This document shows positions 9,295 through 20,928 of a stretch of 64,000 nucleotides of DNA, piece after piece. Both the position numbers and the translations under genes were made by a program. This DNA comes from Enterobacter bugandensis (GTDB taxonomy: Bacteria; Pseudomonadota; Gammaproteobacteria; Enterobacterales; Enterobacteriaceae): positions 2,728,001 through 2,792,000 of the forward strand of contig NZ_LT992502.1 of NCBI RefSeq assembly GCF_900324475.1, in the 5' to 3' direction. Below the pieces are notes generated by a model. It was not told where the DNA came from and did no database searches. It saw only the letters and a list, made by a program, of their open reading frames with translations. Position 1 is the first letter of the stretch. The number at the start of each line of letters is the position of its first letter.

Positions 9295-10376
9295 TATTCC
9301 TGCTCGGACAGCGCCGCCAGCTGGTCGGCCTGGTATTCCTGCACGATAGGCTCAATCAGCATATCCAGCTTCCCTTCCATCACCTCGTCCAGACGGTACA
9401 GGGTCAGGTTGATACGGTGGTCGGTCACGCGCCCCTGAGGAAAGTTGTAGGTGCGGTTACGGTCACTGCGATCGCCGCTGCCCAGCAGGTTACGACGCGT
9501 AGAGGCTTCCGCCTGCTGACGCTTCGCCATTTCCGCCGCGTGGATGCGCGCGCCCAGCACGGACAACGCTTTGGCTTTGTTTTTGTGCTGCGAACGTTCG
9601 TCCTGACACTCCACCACGATGCCGGTCGGCAGGTGGGTAATGCGGATGGCGGAGTCGGTGGTGTTAACGTGCTGACCGCCCGCCCCGGAGGAGCGGAAGG
9701 TGTCGATGCGCAGGTCCGCCGGGTTGATGTCCGGCAGTTCCGCTTCCGGCAGCTCCGGCATCACCGCCACCGTACAGGCGGAGGTATGAATGCGGCCCTG
9801 AGATTCGGTGGCCGGAACGCGCTGCACGCGGTGACCGCCGGATTCAAACTTCAGACGTCCGTACACGCCGTCGCCGCTGATCTTGGCGATAACCTCTTTG
9901 TAGCCGCCATGTTCGCCTTCGTTGGCGCTCATGATCTCCACGCGCCAGCGGCGCGATTCGGCGTAGCGGCTGTACATGCGGAACAGATCTCCGGCAAAGA
10001 GCGCCGCTTCGTCACCGCCGGTCCCGGCGCGCACTTCGACAAACGCGTTACGTTCATCGTCCGGATCTTTCGGCAGGAGCAGCACCTGAAGCTGCTGCTC
10101 CATCTCTTCGGAACGCGCTTTTGCATCCTGCAGCTCTTCCTGCGCCATCTCGCGCATCTCAGGATCGTCGAGCATCATCTGCGCGGTTTCAATATCTTCC
10201 TGAACCTGTCGCCAGTCGGTAAAGCATTTTGATACATCACTCAACTGCGCATATTCACGCGAAAGCGCGCGAAAACGTTCCTGGTCTGCGATAGTCCCGG
10301 CATCGCCGAGCAGCGCCTGTACTTCTTCATGGCGCTCGTGCAGAGCTTCCAGTTTAGCGACGATAGAAGGCTTCAT
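9294..10376 (-). CDS. prfA: Peptide chain release factor 1
   Basis: A 360-residue RF1 that terminates translation at UAA and UAG. The stop-codon reading tripeptide PAT lies at 188-190 and the peptidyl-tRNA hydrolysis motif GGQ at 233-235 (in [15 protein letters not shown]). The coiled N-terminal domain is complete. The start lies 41 bp downstream of the hemA stop and the stop overlaps prmC. Confidence 0.97.
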   Translation of the reverse strand: MKPSIVAKLEALHERHEEVQALLGDAGTIADQERFRALSREYAQLSDVSKCFTDWRQVQEDIETAQMMLDDPEMREMAQEELQDAKARSEEMEQQLQVLLLPKDPDDERNAFVEVRAGTGGDEAALFAGDLFRMYSRYAESRRWRVEIMSANEGEHGGYKEVIAKISGDGVYGRLKFESGGHRVQRVPATESQGRIHTSACTVAVMPELPEAELPDINPADLRIDTFRSSGAGGQHVNTTDSAIRITHLPTGIVVECQDERSQHKNKAKALSVLGARIHAAEMAKRQQAEASTRRNLLGSGDRSDRNRTYNFPQGRVTDHRINLTLYRLDEVMEGKLDMLIEPIVQEYQADQLAALSEQE

Positions 10377-10417
10377 AGGCGTAAGTGCACCTTGTCTTAG
10401 AAAATGGGTATAGGGCG

Positions 10418-11674
10418 CTATTCCAGCCCGAGGCTGTTGCGCAGAATAGTCAGGCGTTCATCATCCCCGTCACGGGCAGCCTGTTGAAGAGATTTGGTTG
10501 GCGCATGGATCAGGCGGTTGGTCAGCTTCCACGCCAGATCCTGCATAATCGCCTGCGCGTCGCCGCCCTGTTCCAGGGCCGCTAACGCTTTGGCAGTCAG
10601 GTCATCACGCACCTGCTCCGCCTGCCCGCGGTACTCTCGGATGGTCTCGCTGACGCTTTGCGCGCGCAGCCAGGCCATAAATTCGCTGGTTTCCTGCTCA
10701 ACAATGGTTTCCGCCTGCACGGCCGCCGCTTTACGCTGGGCGAGGTTGTGCGAAATAATGCTTTGCAGGTCATCCACGCTGTAAAGATAGGCGTTAGCCA
10801 GCTTGCCAACCTCTGGCTCAACATCGCGCGGAACGGCGATATCCACCAGCAGCATTGGCTGATTACGGCGGGATTTCAGCGCACGCTCCACCATCCCTTT
10901 ACCGATGATCGGCAGCGGGCTGGCGGTAGAGCTGATAATAATGTCAGCCTCTTTCAGACGTTCATCAATATCGCTCAGCGCAACCACCTCGGCACCCACT
11001 TCGTCCGCCAGCACCTGCGCGCGTTCGCGGGTGCGGTTCGCGATAATCATCTTTTTCACTTTATGCTCGCGCAGATGGCGCGCCACAAGCTCGATGGTTT
11101 CGCCCGCGCCTACCAGCATCACGGTGACGGTCGACAGGGATTCAAAGATTTGCCGTGCAAGGGTACAGGCCGCGAAAGCAACAGAAACCGCACTGGCACC
11201 AATGTCGGTTTCGGTTCGCACACGCTTCGCCACGGAGAAGGACTTCTGGAACATACGCTCCAGCTCGCTGGCCTTGAGATGCCCTTTCTGGGAATCTGCG
11301 AAGGCTTTTTTTACCTGGCCGAGGATCTGCGGCTCGCCAAGCACCAGCGAATCCAGACCGCTGGCGACGCGCATCAGATGGCTGACCGCATCGTTATCCT
11401 GATGCCAGTACAGGCTGTTGCGCAGCTCGTCTTCGTTGAGATTGTGGTAGTCACATAGCCAGCGGATCAGCGCGTCGTGCAGGTTATCCTGCTCTTCCAC
11501 GCTCAAATACAGCTCGGTACGGTTGCACGTCGAAAGCACCACGCCACCCTGCACCATCGGCTGTGCAAGCAGGCTGTCCAGCGCCAGGTCAAGCGTATCC
11601 GGCGAAAACGTAACGCGTTCTCGCAGCGAAACCGGGGCCGTTTTGTGGTTGATGCCGAGTGCTAATAGGGTCAT
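10418..11674 (-). CDS. hemA: Glutamyl-tRNA reductase
   Basis: An enzyme of 418 aa, the E. coli length, which reduces glutamyl-tRNA(Glu) to glutamate-1-semialdehyde, the first committed step of haem synthesis by the C5 route. The catalytic cysteine is Cys50 in [13 protein letters not shown]. An NADPH Rossmann domain ([17 protein letters not shown]) and a C-terminal dimerisation helix domain follow. It is first gene of the hemA-prfA-prmC run and divergent from lolB across a 201-bp promoter region. Confidence 0.97.
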   Translation of the reverse strand: MTLLALGINHKTAPVSLRERVTFSPDTLDLALDSLLAQPMVQGGVVLSTCNRTELYLSVEEQDNLHDALIRWLCDYHNLNEDELRNSLYWHQDNDAVSHLMRVASGLDSLVLGEPQILGQVKKAFADSQKGHLKASELERMFQKSFSVAKRVRTETDIGASAVSVAFAACTLARQIFESLSTVTVMLVGAGETIELVARHLREHKVKKMIIANRTRERAQVLADEVGAEVVALSDIDERLKEADIIISSTASPLPIIGKGMVERALKSRRNQPMLLVDIAVPRDVEPEVGKLANAYLYSVDDLQSIISHNLAQRKAAAVQAETIVEQETSEFMAWLRAQSVSETIREYRGQAEQVRDDLTAKALAALEQGGDAQAIMQDLAWKLTNRLIHAPTKSLQQAARDGDDERLTILRNSLGLE

Positions 11675-11875
11675 GTTGAGCGGGAGTAGTACCAGCGTTA
11701 ATAAGGTTAGCAGGACGCATCATACAGGATGCGCGAGATCAATAAAAGAGACCGCCTCCTTTCGGAGTAATAGGTTACTCAACGCTTTGAGATAATTTGA
11801 ACGTAGACGGTAGCACTGCGGGGCGCTAGCATTAACAGTTATAACTGCAACGTATCTCAAGGATTTGTCCTCATT

Positions 11876-12487
11876 ATGACCCGACTGATTCGCCTGCTGC
11901 CGCTGGCAGCACTGGTTCTGACCGCCTGTACTGTCACCCAACCAAAAGGCCCGGGCAAAAGCCCTGATTCACCGCAGTGGCGTCAGCACCAGCAGGACGT
12001 CCTTAATTTGAAGCAGTACCAGACGCGCGGCGCCTTCGCGTATCTCTCTGACGAACAAAAGGTTTATGCCCGCTTCTTCTGGCAGCAAACGGGGCAGGAC
12101 AACTATCGCCTGCTGCTGCTGAACCCGCTTGGCAGCACCGAGCTGGAGCTTATCGCCAAACCGGGCGAAGCGCAGATCACCGATAACAAAGGCCAGCACT
12201 ACACGGCGACCGATGCTGAAGAGATGATTGGCAAGCTGACCGGGATGCCAATTCCACTGAACAGCCTGCGCCAGTGGATCCTCGGCCTGCCGGGCGAAGC
12301 AACCGACTATACGCTTGACGATCAATACCGTCTGAGCCAGGTCAACTACACCCAGAACGGCAAAACCTGGAAAGTGGTGTACAGCGCCTATGACAGCAAG
12401 AGTAAACCGTCGCTGCCATCAAACATGGAGCTGACCCAGGGCAGCCAGCGCATCAAGCTGAAAATGGACAACTGGATCGTTAAATGA
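11876..12487 (+). CDS. lolB: Outer-membrane lipoprotein receptor LolB
   Basis: A lipoprotein of 203 aa with lipobox LTAC and modified Cys18 after a short hydrophobic signal. It accepts lipoproteins from the periplasmic carrier LolA and inserts them in the outer membrane. The conserved [14 protein letters not shown] loop and the C-terminus [11 protein letters not shown] match the family. The N-terminus is a few residues shorter than in E. coli. The stop overlaps the ispE start (ATGA), so the two are coupled. Confidence 0.95.
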   Translation: MTRLIRLLPLAALVLTACTVTQPKGPGKSPDSPQWRQHQQDVLNLKQYQTRGAFAYLSDEQKVYARFFWQQTGQDNYRLLLLNPLGSTELELIAKPGEAQITDNKGQHYTATDAEEMIGKLTGMPIPLNSLRQWILGLPGEATDYTLDDQYRLSQVNYTQNGKTWKVVYSAYDSKSKPSLPSNMELTQGSQRIKLKMDNWIVK

Positions 12488-13353
12488 TGACCCACTGGCC
12501 TTCTCCGGCAAAACTGAACCTGTTTTTATACATCACCGGCCAGCGTGCTGACGGCTATCACACTCTGCAGACGCTGTTTCAGTTCATTGACTATGGCGAC
12601 ACGATTGCCATCGAGCCGCGTCAGGATGGGCAGATTTGCCTGCTGACGCCGGTCGACGGCGTGGCGCATGAGGACAACCTGATCGTCCGCGCCGCGCGCC
12701 TGCTGATGAAAGCCGCCGCGGAGTCGGGCCGTCTGCCGGCGGGAAGCGGTGCGGATATCCGCATTGAGAAGCGTCTGCCGATGGGTGGCGGTCTCGGCGG
12801 GGGCTCATCCAACGCCGCCACCGTGCTGGTTGCGCTGAACCACCTCTGGGGCTGCGGGCTGTCGACGGATGAACTGGCTGGTTTGGGCTTAACGCTGGGC
12901 GCAGATGTCCCTGTGTTTGTTCGCGGCCACGCGGCCTTTGCCGAGGGCGTGGGCGAGATCCTCTCCCCGGTCAACCCGCCGGAAAAATGGTATCTGGTTG
13001 CCCACCCCGGCGTGAGCATTCCGACCCCGGTCATCTTTAAAGATCCTGACCTGAAAAGAAATACCCCGGTACGGTCAATAGAAACGTTATTAAATTGTGA
13101 ATTCAGCAACGATTGCGAGGATATCGCAAGAAAACGTTTTCGCGAGGTTGATGCGGTGCTTTCCTGGCTGTTAGAATACGCGCCGTCGCGCCTGACCGGT
13201 ACAGGGGCCTGTGTCTTTGCTGAATTTGACACCGAATCCGCCGCCCGTCAGGTGCTTGAGCAAGCGCCGGATTGGCTGCATGGTTTTGTAGCGCGCGGGA
13301 TGAACACCTCCCCCCTACAGCAGGCCATTCTGGCGCAGACTGAGTTTCGGTGA
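12484..13353 (+). CDS. ispE: 4-diphosphocytidyl-2-C-methyl-D-erythritol kinase IspE
   Basis: GHMP-family kinase of 289 aa that phosphorylates CDP-methylerythritol at the 2-hydroxyl in the non-mevalonate isoprenoid pathway. The N-terminal [20 protein letters not shown] and the ATP loop [17 protein letters not shown] (about 99-115) are diagnostic. There are two consecutive ATG codons, 12484 and 12487; the first overlaps the lolB stop. It is six residues longer than the E. coli enzyme, at the C-terminus. Confidence 0.95.
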   Translation: MMTHWPSPAKLNLFLYITGQRADGYHTLQTLFQFIDYGDTIAIEPRQDGQICLLTPVDGVAHEDNLIVRAARLLMKAAAESGRLPAGSGADIRIEKRLPMGGGLGGGSSNAATVLVALNHLWGCGLSTDELAGLGLTLGADVPVFVRGHAAFAEGVGEILSPVNPPEKWYLVAHPGVSIPTPVIFKDPDLKRNTPVRSIETLLNCEFSNDCEDIARKRFREVDAVLSWLLEYAPSRLTGTGACVFAEFDTESAARQVLEQAPDWLHGFVARGMNTSPLQQAILAQTEFR

Positions 13354-13409
13354 CAACGTCACCCTGTTCCAGACGTTGCATCGCGCTCTTTAATACACCG
13401 CCTGGATAG

Positions 13410-14426
<1,017 letters not shown>

Positions 14427-14440
14427 TCGAACACGGCCAA

Positions 14441-14465
14441 AAAACCCGCTGCGGCGGGTTTTTTT
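14441..14465 (+). terminator. Intrinsic terminator of prs
   Basis: AACCCGC-TGCG-GCGGGTT, a seven-bp stem at 14443-14460, is followed by a run of seven T in all (14459-14465). It is also preceded by A residues. Confidence 0.92.
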
Positions 14466-14550
14466 GTCTCTGGGTTTTATTTGTATGATTAATGCCTCCT
14501 TCACCTGCCATTCATATGACAGATGATGCGCACACGGATGATAGATAATT

Positions 14551-16230
14551 GTGAAAAACGTAGCCTCCTCACATGTTCTGCCCTTTCGCGCCCTCATCGA
14601 CGCCTGCTGGAAAGAGAAGTACACCTCGTCACGCTTTATCCGTGACCTGATTGCCGGGATCACCGTCGGAATTATTGCCATCCCGCTGGCGATGGCGCTG
14701 GCGATTGGCAGCGGCGTTGCGCCACAGTACGGTCTGTATACCTCGGCCGTTGCCGGGATTGTTATTGCCCTGACGGGCGGCTCGCGCTTCAGCGTCTCCG
14801 GCCCGACCGCCGCCTTTGTGGTGATCCTCTACCCGGTTTCACAACAGTTTGGTCTGGCAGGCCTGCTGGTTGCCACCCTGATGTCCGGCGTCTTTTTGAT
14901 TCTGTTCGGTCTGGCCCGTTTTGGTCGCCTGATTGAATACATTCCCCTTTCCGTGACGCTGGGGTTCACCTCGGGGATTGGGATCACCATCGGAACCATG
15001 CAGATTAAGGATTTCCTCGGTCTGCAAATGACCCATGTTCCGGAGCACTATTTACAGAAAGTGGGGGCGCTGTTTATGGCGCTGCCAACGGCCAACCTGG
15101 GCGACGCCGCCATCGGAATAGTCACCCTGGGGACGCTGATCGTCTGGCCTCGCCTCGGTATTCGCCTGCCGGGCCATCTGCCCGCCTTGCTGCTGGGCTG
15201 CGCGGTGATGGCTATCGTCAATATGTTCGGTGGCCATGTCGCGACTATCGGCTCGCAGTTCCACTATGTTCTGGCGGACGGTTCGCAGGGTAACGGCATT
15301 CCACAGCTGCTGCCGCAGCTGGTGCTGCCGTGGGACATGCCTGGTTCGAGCTTCACCCTGAGCTGGGATTCCCTTCGCGCCCTGCTGCCCGCCGCGTTCT
15401 CTATGGCGATGCTGGGAGCGATTGAATCCCTGCTGTGCGCTGTGGTGCTCGACGGCATGACCGGCACCAAGCACAAAGCCAACAGCGAACTGGTCGGTCA
15501 GGGCTTAGGCAACCTCATCGCACCGTTCTTTGGCGGGATTACCGCCACGGCAGCCATCGCCCGTTCTGCGGCCAACGTGCGCGCAGGTGCGACCTCCCCC
15601 GTTTCAGCGGTTATCCACTCCGTGCTGGTAATTCTGGCGCTGCTGATCCTTGCCCCGCTGCTCTCCTGGCTGCCGCTTTCCGCCATGGCCGCCCTGCTGC
15701 TGATGGTGGCCTGGAACATGAGCGAGGCGCATAAGGTGGTGAATCTGCTGCGCCGTGCGCCGAAAGACGACATCATCGTGATGCTAATCTGCATGTCGCT
15801 AACCGTGCTGTTCGATATGGTTATCGCCATCAGCGTCGGGATCGTGCTCGCGTCCCTGCTATTTATGCGCCGCATCGCGCAGATGACGCGCCTCTCGCCG
15901 GTTAACGTGGAGGTGCCTGAGGATGTGCTGGTGCTGCGCGTGATTGGCCCGCTCTTCTTTGCCGCGGCGGAAGGGTTGTTCAGCGATCTGGAGTCCCGCA
16001 TCGCGGGGAAACGGGTTGTGGTGCTGAAGTGGGATGCCGTCCCGGTGCTGGATGCCGGCGGTCTGGATGCCTTCCAGCGCTTTGTGAAACGTCTGCCGGA
16101 AGGCTGCGAGCTGCGGGTCAGCAACCTGGAATTCCAGCCCCTGCGCACCATGGCGCGTGCGGGCGTGCAGCCGATCCCTGGCCGCCTTGCCTTTTATCCT
16201 AACCGTGAAGCCGCGTTAGCGGATCTGTGA
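14551..16230 (+). CDS. dauA: C4-dicarboxylic acid transporter DauA (SLC26/SulP family)
   Basis: A 559-residue inner-membrane transporter, the E. coli length, that takes up succinate, fumarate and aspartate under aerobic acidic conditions. The SulP core has about 14 hydrophobic segments, with signatures [20 protein letters not shown] and [19 protein letters not shown]. The C-terminal STAS domain covers about 440-559 ([20 protein letters not shown]). The start is GTG 14551. The 3' end overlaps the convergent MerR-family gene by 15 bp. Confidence 0.95.
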   Translation: MKNVASSHVLPFRALIDACWKEKYTSSRFIRDLIAGITVGIIAIPLAMALAIGSGVAPQYGLYTSAVAGIVIALTGGSRFSVSGPTAAFVVILYPVSQQFGLAGLLVATLMSGVFLILFGLARFGRLIEYIPLSVTLGFTSGIGITIGTMQIKDFLGLQMTHVPEHYLQKVGALFMALPTANLGDAAIGIVTLGTLIVWPRLGIRLPGHLPALLLGCAVMAIVNMFGGHVATIGSQFHYVLADGSQGNGIPQLLPQLVLPWDMPGSSFTLSWDSLRALLPAAFSMAMLGAIESLLCAVVLDGMTGTKHKANSELVGQGLGNLIAPFFGGITATAAIARSAANVRAGATSPVSAVIHSVLVILALLILAPLLSWLPLSAMAALLLMVAWNMSEAHKVVNLLRRAPKDDIIVMLICMSLTVLFDMVIAISVGIVLASLLFMRRIAQMTRLSPVNVEVPEDVLVLRVIGPLFFAAAEGLFSDLESRIAGKRVVVLKWDAVPVLDAGGLDAFQRFVKRLPEGCELRVSNLEFQPLRTMARAGVQPIPGRLAFYPNREAALADL

Positions 16231-17274
16231 GTTACCTGATTCAGAGAAACGTCTCTGCATCATCACCCCGATCGCCTGCTGGAGCCATGCAAGCACGGCA
16301 GGCGTCATCCAGGTTCCTTTCATCAGATGCGGCTCCTGCTGCATAGCCGTACGAAACTTTTGCTGGGTCTCGGGGTTGGTGCCTGCGTAGGACTGGAACA
16401 ATGCCAGCCAGTTTTCAGCCAGCTTTTGCGCCTCCTTCGAGTCAGGAGCGATATTGTCCCGCTGCGCCTGATGCAGTTTCGCCACCAGCGGCGGCCACTC
16501 CATCATGCGGTCAAAATAATGCGCCCGGGTAAAGGCCATCTCTTCGGCAGTGAGATACTTCTCCCATATGCTGAGCTTAGATTCCGCAAACGCGCGCGTG
16601 ATGTAATCTGTCATTTCCGGGGTGATGCCGGTCTGCGCCTGCATCTGTGGCTCTACGCTGTGCATCTCGTTCAGCCGGGTGAGAAACTCCGGCTTGCCCG
16701 CCGTGTCCTGTTCAAGACGTTCCATCCAGCGGGTCGCCAGATCCATCGCCCGCGTGTCAGTAACGGGTATATCCTGTTCCAGCAGCGCGTTAGCCTCTGC
16801 CACCAGCCCTGACCAGATAGCCGCCAGCGCATCCTTCTGCACCGCAAACGGCAGCTGCTGTAACTCTTCTTTGCTAAACCAGCGATCGTACATATTCATT
16901 AACTCCAGAGTCTGTAGCCAGGACTCCAGATCCGGCGTCGCATCGTCGGTAAGCCCGGTACGCAGTTCCACCAGCCGGTCGCGCAGCGTGTGTATGCTGC
17001 GCAGCTGTTTATCCAGCAGCGTGATTTGCGCATCGAGTAGCTCGGTCAAAGACAGCGACTCCTTTTCCAGAAAATCCCTGATTTCGGCAAGTTCCAGCCC
17101 CGCTTTTGCCAGCGCCTGGATCATGTGCAGACGCTGGACATCCGCCAGGTTGTAAAGCCGGTAACCTGCCGCGCTTCTGGCAGAAGGCAGCAACAGCCCT
17201 GTTTGCTCGTAGTGATGCAATGTCCGCACGGTGATACCGGCTCGTTTCGCCAGCTCACCCACCTGAATCAACAT
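16216..17274 (-). CDS. MerR-family transcription regulator with long effector-binding domain
   Basis: A protein of 352 aa. The N-terminal winged helix-turn-helix ([44 protein letters not shown]) is a clear MerR DNA-binding domain, followed by the dimerisation helix to about 120. The remaining 230 residues are helical and Trp-rich and resemble the TipAS-type ligand-binding part of long MerR proteins. AAGGAG precedes ATG 17274. A MerR-type operator lies in its own promoter, so it probably regulates itself. The ligand and other targets are unknown. Confidence 0.88.
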   Translation of the reverse strand: MLIQVGELAKRAGITVRTLHHYEQTGLLLPSARSAAGYRLYNLADVQRLHMIQALAKAGLELAEIRDFLEKESLSLTELLDAQITLLDKQLRSIHTLRDRLVELRTGLTDDATPDLESWLQTLELMNMYDRWFSKEELQQLPFAVQKDALAAIWSGLVAEANALLEQDIPVTDTRAMDLATRWMERLEQDTAGKPEFLTRLNEMHSVEPQMQAQTGITPEMTDYITRAFAESKLSIWEKYLTAEEMAFTRAHYFDRMMEWPPLVAKLHQAQRDNIAPDSKEAQKLAENWLALFQSYAGTNPETQQKFRTAMQQEPHLMKGTWMTPAVLAWLQQAIGVMMQRRFSESGNSQIR

Positions 17275-17305
17275 AACTGCTCCTTTTTACTTTGCCAGTG
17301 CCACC

Positions 17306-17336
17306 ACTCTGGAGCCTTACGTTACGTGAGGGTCAA
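17306..17336 (-). promoter_or_regulatory. Autoregulatory MerR-type promoter/operator
   Basis: On the minus strand TTGACC (-35, 17331-17336) is separated by 19 bp from CAGAGT (17306-17311), the long spacer typical of MerR-controlled promoters. The spacer carries the near-perfect dyad CCTCACGT-A-ACGTAAGG (17315-17331, one mismatch). It ends 31 bases before the MerR ATG. Confidence 0.65.
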
Positions 17337-17344
17337 TATGCTAT

Positions 17345-17376
17345 GCAAAAAAAAACGACTCCGGATGGAGTCGTTT
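17345..17376 (-). terminator. Intrinsic terminator of ychH
   Basis: AAACGACTCC-GGAT-GGAGTCGTTT is a 10-bp stem. On the minus strand it is followed by a run of T, seen as nine A at 17346-17354 on the plus strand. It terminates transcription from ychH. Confidence 0.88.
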
Positions 17377-17395
17377 CGATGTTCTTAATCAGGCA

Positions 17396-17671
17396 CTAGC
17401 TGTGCTTATGCTGGTCACGACGACAACGTTTGTCGTAGTGGCGCACCCACCAGTATTTATCGCAGACTTCCTCATGTCCGCTTACGCGCGCCCCGGCGAG
17501 CCACAATACTGCACCGAGGAAGATGCTCAATACCGCGCCATGCGCGAAGTATTGTGGGAGATCAAGCTGCGGCAGTTGGTTTAAAATGGAATAACCTACG
17601 CCGACTACCATCACGAACAGTCCCAACCCCATTAGCACGTTGCCGAGCATCGAAGCGTTTTTGCGTTTCAT
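17396..17671 (-). CDS. ychH: Stress-induced inner-membrane protein YchH
   Basis: A 91-residue protein with two transmembrane segments (about 9-30 and 43-63) and a basic Cys-containing tail (CDKYWWVRHYDKRCRRDQ). It is nearly identical to E. coli YchH, which is induced by stress and linked to biofilm behaviour; the molecular role is unknown. It is divergent from pth with a 274-bp intergenic region. A site near 17760 (GTGA-ATGA-TCACA) resembles a CRP box, but its spacing is two bases short. Confidence 0.9.
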   Translation of the reverse strand: MKRKNASMLGNVLMGLGLFVMVVGVGYSILNQLPQLDLPQYFAHGAVLSIFLGAVLWLAGARVSGHEEVCDKYWWVRHYDKRCRRDQHKHS

Positions 17672-17945
17672 ATGTCACCTCCGGAACTTTGGGTTGTCAG
17701 GGGAAAAGCCCCTAATCCTTGTGTGTAAAGTATAGACAACGCCCCTTTTATGAGTTGCGTGAATGATCACAATTACGGATAACGCACAAACAAAAGTTTA
17801 CAAATAAGGCTTTGAACAGCTTGAAATTCTAATTGTTCAGATGAGTAATTATTCGAATTTCGCCGGGATAACCGCAGAATTTTGTCAAGCGGCGCGCCAG
17901 ACAGTAAACTACGCGCCAGATCTGGAACCCATTAGGAATTGAATC

Positions 17946-18530
17946 GTGACGATTAAACTGATTGTCGGCCTCGCCAACCCGGGCGCGGAGTATGCGGCCA
18001 CCCGCCACAACGCCGGAGCCTGGTACGTCGATCTGCTGGCCGAACGGTTACGTGCTCCCCTGCGTGAAGAACCAAAATTCTTCGGCTATACCTCACGTAT
18101 CAACCTTGCTGGCGCGGATGTTCGCCTGCTGGTGCCCACCACCTTTATGAACCTGAGTGGTAAAGCGGTGGCGGCAATGGCAACGTTTTATCGCATCAAT
18201 CCGGATGAAATTCTGGTGGCTCACGATGAGCTGGATCTCCCGCCTGGCGTAGCAAAATTCAAGCTGGGCGGCGGACACGGCGGTCACAACGGTCTTAAAG
18301 ACATCATCAGCAAGTTGGGCAATAACCCGAATTTCCACCGTTTGCGCGTGGGAATCGGCCATCCGGGCGATAAAAACAAAGTTGTCGGTTTCGTGCTCGG
18401 TAAACCCCCGGTTTCCGAACAAAAACTGATTGACGAGGCAGTAGACGAAGCGGCGCGCTGCACTGAAATCTGGCTGCAAGACGGCTTAACCAAAGCGACA
18501 AATCGCTTACACGCTTTCAAAGCGCAATAA
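17946..18530 (+). CDS. pth: Peptidyl-tRNA hydrolase
   Basis: A 194-residue enzyme that releases peptides from prematurely dissociated peptidyl-tRNA. The active-site histidine is His21 in [14 protein letters not shown] and the acidic partner lies in [11 protein letters not shown] (Asp94). The motif [15 protein letters not shown] is intact. The start codon is GTG 17946 behind AGGAATT, as in E. coli. It lies upstream of ychF in the same direction with 126 bp between them. Confidence 0.96.
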   Translation: MTIKLIVGLANPGAEYAATRHNAGAWYVDLLAERLRAPLREEPKFFGYTSRINLAGADVRLLVPTTFMNLSGKAVAAMATFYRINPDEILVAHDELDLPPGVAKFKLGGGHGGHNGLKDIISKLGNNPNFHRLRVGIGHPGDKNKVVGFVLGKPPVSEQKLIDEAVDEAARCTEIWLQDGLTKATNRLHAFKAQ

Positions 18531-18656
18531 TCCGCCCGATACGGCTTTTTTACCGCGCGTCATGTGGGTTACGTGTATAATAGGCGTAGTTATTTACTTT
18601 TCATCAATCGGTTATCGTTAACGGATTGATTATCAAGATATTAAGGTGATTTAGAA

Positions 18657-19751
18657 ATGGGATTCAAATGCGGTATCGTCGGTCTGCCAAACGTGGGCAA
18701 ATCCACCCTGTTTAACGCGCTTACCAAAGCGGGTATCGAAGCGGCGAACTTCCCGTTCTGTACTATCGAACCTAACACCGGCGTTGTGCCAATGCCTGAC
18801 CCGCGTCTGGACCAGCTCGCGGAAATCGTGAAGCCGCAGCGCATTCTGCCCACCACCATGGAGTTCGTGGACATCGCGGGCCTGGTAAAAGGCGCATCCA
18901 AAGGTGAAGGCCTGGGCAACCAGTTCCTGACCAACATCCGTGAAACTGAAGCGATCGGCCACGTTGTGCGCTGCTTCGAGAACGACAATATCATCCACGT
19001 TAACAACAAAGTGGATCCGGCTGACGATATCGACGTTATCAACACCGAGCTGGCGCTCTCTGACCTCGACACCTGCGAACGTGCAATTCACCGCGTGCAG
19101 AAGAAAGCGAAAGGCGGCGATAAGGATGCGAAAGCGGAACTGGCTGCGCTGGAAAAATGCCTGCCACAGCTGGAAAACGCGGGCATGCTGCGCGCGCTGA
19201 AAAACCTGACTGACGAAGACAAAGCGGCGATCAAATACCTGAGCTTCCTAACCCTGAAGCCAACCATGTACATCGCCAACGTTAACGAAGACGGTTTCGA
19301 GAACAACCCGTACCTGGATAAAGTGCGCGAAATCGCAGCGGCTGAAGGTTCTGTGGTTGTGGCGGTTTGCGCTGCCGTTGAATCCGATATCGCCGAGCTG
19401 GACGACGCCGACCGTGAAGAGTTCATGGCCGAGCTGGGTCTGGAAGAGCCGGGCCTGAACCGTGTGATCCGCGCGGGCTATGAGCTGCTGAACCTGCAGA
19501 CCTACTTCACCGCTGGCGTGAAGGAAGTGCGTGCCTGGACGATTCCTGTGGGTGCGACTGCGCCTCAGGCGGCCGGTAAGATCCACACCGACTTCGAGAA
19601 GGGCTTTATTCGTGCGCAGACTATCGCGTTTGAAGACTTCATTACCTACAAGGGTGAGCAAGGCGCGAAAGAAGCAGGCAAGATGCGTGCGGAAGGGAAA
19701 GATTACATCGTTAAAGATGGCGACGTGATGAACTTCCTGTTTAACGTTTGA
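18657..19751 (+). CDS. ychF: Redox-responsive ATPase YchF (OLA1 family)
   Basis: A 364-residue Obg-related P-loop protein that hydrolyses ATP rather than GTP and binds ribosomes. The Walker [10 protein letters not shown] lies at residues 9-17, the G3-like [16 protein letters not shown] at about 68, a coiled-coil insertion at about 130-200 and the C-terminal TGS domain from about 280. It is one residue longer than in E. coli. The last 34 codons and terminator recur as diverged fragments at 23538 and 26808, beside truncated rhs genes. Confidence 0.96.
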   Translation: MGFKCGIVGLPNVGKSTLFNALTKAGIEAANFPFCTIEPNTGVVPMPDPRLDQLAEIVKPQRILPTTMEFVDIAGLVKGASKGEGLGNQFLTNIRETEAIGHVVRCFENDNIIHVNNKVDPADDIDVINTELALSDLDTCERAIHRVQKKAKGGDKDAKAELAALEKCLPQLENAGMLRALKNLTDEDKAAIKYLSFLTLKPTMYIANVNEDGFENNPYLDKVREIAAAEGSVVVAVCAAVESDIAELDDADREEFMAELGLEEPGLNRVIRAGYELLNLQTYFTAGVKEVRAWTIPVGATAPQAAGKIHTDFEKGFIRAQTIAFEDFITYKGEQGAKEAGKMRAEGKDYIVKDGDVMNFLFNV

Positions 19752-19765
19752 TTAGTTTTGAGTGA

Positions 19766-19798
19766 AAAAAATCCACGCCTTGGCGTGGATTTTTTTTA
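19766..19798 (+). terminator. Intrinsic terminator of ychF
   Basis: AATCCACGCC-TT-GGCGTGGATT has A-runs on the left and eight T on the right. The same hairpin is present in the two ychF 3'-end copies at 23655-23683 and 26906-26937, with small changes. Confidence 0.93.
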
Positions 19799-19799
19799 C

Positions 19800-20005
19800 A
19801 TGGTAAAGAGAATGATGTCGGCAGTCGCAAGTTTTAACGACTGAAAGGGGGGCTGGTATAAACGCTCTGCTGGTCAGGCAAGTCTCTCACCTTTAGCAGG
19901 AATGCCCCCTCTGCGTATGCCAGTTTCATGCACTATTGTCGCTGTAATTTTAATGTTAAATGTGAATTTAGTGCGAAGGTCCTGACCTAGACAACGCGTT
20001 ACGCT
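19800..20005. repeat. Non-coding flank A, similar to the flank of ychF copy 2
   Basis: About 200 bp without a gene. Segments such as AGAATGATGTCGGCAGTCGC and GGCAAGTCTCTCACCTTTAG recur in changed form at about 23735-23830, directly downstream of the second ychF 3'-end copy. The two flanks are therefore homologous duplicates, not random intergenic DNA. Confidence 0.6.
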
Positions 20006-20262
20006 TCATATCCCAGGAATAAAACCAATCATGCCAGCCATTTTGTATTACTGTATAACTACATACAAAAACTACTTCCTTTGAGTGGTTTAATGTTAAG
20101 TAATAGAAAATAGCACCTTCAGGAGGTGCAGACCAAAATAGTTTTCACCCTGAACGTTGAAGATGGTCAAAACGGTTGGTAACGGCTTTGTATCGCTTAA
20201 CACAAACACTAATTGGCGTGTGGAATCGACCATTACATTGTCTAAAGATGGTATGCTGAAAA
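20006..20262 (-). pseudogene. Decayed copy of the 108-aa gene found at 24123-24449
   Basis: The minus strand here aligns through most of its length with the intact gene at 24123-24449, including the end (TATCCCAGGAATAAAACC context) and the centre (MVDSTRQLVF, KPLPTVLTIFN). One base of an A-run is lost in the QGEKLFW codons, shifting the frame, and there are further indels and stop codons. The 5' end is missing and replaced by sequence next to the 172-aa gene. The copy is a fossil of an earlier version of the same locus. Confidence 0.7.
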
Positions 20263-20268
20263 TATATT

Positions 20269-20787
20269 TTATCCTTTAGCGATCACAATGGCTCTATGAT
20301 CAGTTCCATTTTGTATCCAGAACATTTCATCTTGAGGTAACGATCCATTACTACAAAAATCAACAAGTTCACCTTGCCAACCATCAGGAACATAATCTTG
20401 ACAATGCATACTCTCAACATATTCCGAATATAATCTCTTATTATCAAAGTCTATAAACAAATCCGGCATAAGTTCATATATATCCCACCAAGTTGTTTTT
20501 TGCGAAAGCCTATTATAAAACTCATCAGCTATGGCATCCTTATCGTATGAATAACCATCTTTAATTAAATAATTAATGAATATCTGCGCGTTTTCTTCAT
20601 TTACTACTGGTAAGTCATATCTTTCCTTATGGATATTCTGTAGGTTTATTTCCACCCCACTTTTCACAAAATCCTCTACCCATTTAACTCTGTCTAAGAC
20701 CCAGATTTCCTTGAACGCAACGAACCAATAAAATCTTCCTTCATACTTAACTATCACAAGGAGTTCGTCATCTTTATTGATATTCAT
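20269..20787 (-). CDS. Uncharacterised protein, likely orphan immunity protein
   Basis: A 172-residue soluble acidic protein rich in Trp and aromatic residues (TTWWDIYELMPDLFIDFDN, DGWQGELVDFC), with no signal peptide or membrane segment. I do not recognise the family. It starts nine bases after a 38-codon open tail (20796-20912) that looks like the end of a lost toxin, the usual toxin-immunity arrangement. That position, small size and low G+C suggest an immunity protein whose toxin has been deleted. Confidence 0.72.
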   Translation of the reverse strand: MNINKDDELLVIVKYEGRFYWFVAFKEIWVLDRVKWVEDFVKSGVEINLQNIHKERYDLPVVNEENAQIFINYLIKDGYSYDKDAIADEFYNRLSQKTTWWDIYELMPDLFIDFDNKRLYSEYVESMHCQDYVPDGWQGELVDFCSNGSLPQDEMFWIQNGTDHRAIVIAKG

Positions 20788-20795
20788 ATAGTAAC

Positions 20796-20912
20796 CTATC
20801 TTACATTCCCGGAGCCTAGAATCGCTACTTCTTCAAGCCATTCTGCCCAAATTGATGGTAATTCATACGACCTACCTGGCGTAGTCGGATCCACGCGTAA
20901 TGTTTGATTTTT
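20796..20912 (-). pseudogene. C-terminal tail of a lost protein, probably an Rhs toxin tip
   Basis: An open stretch of 38 codons without a start codon reads LRVDPTTPGRSYELPSIWAE, then WLEEVAILGSGNVR, and stops at 20796. It is bounded upstream by a stop codon, so it is the stump of a longer frame. It precedes the 172-aa gene by a few bases, as a toxin end precedes its immunity gene. The family is not recognised. Confidence 0.45.
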
Positions 20913-20928
20913 TTATAGAGTAACGAAC

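Noticed and set aside
9033..10232. 399-aa plus-strand frame opposite prmC/prfA
   Set aside because: Antisense shadow of two essential, well-conserved genes; no ribosome site and no recognisable protein.
17750..17785. CRP site upstream of ychH
   Set aside because: GTGA and TCACA half sites are separated by four rather than six bases, so the dyad does not fit CRP spacing.
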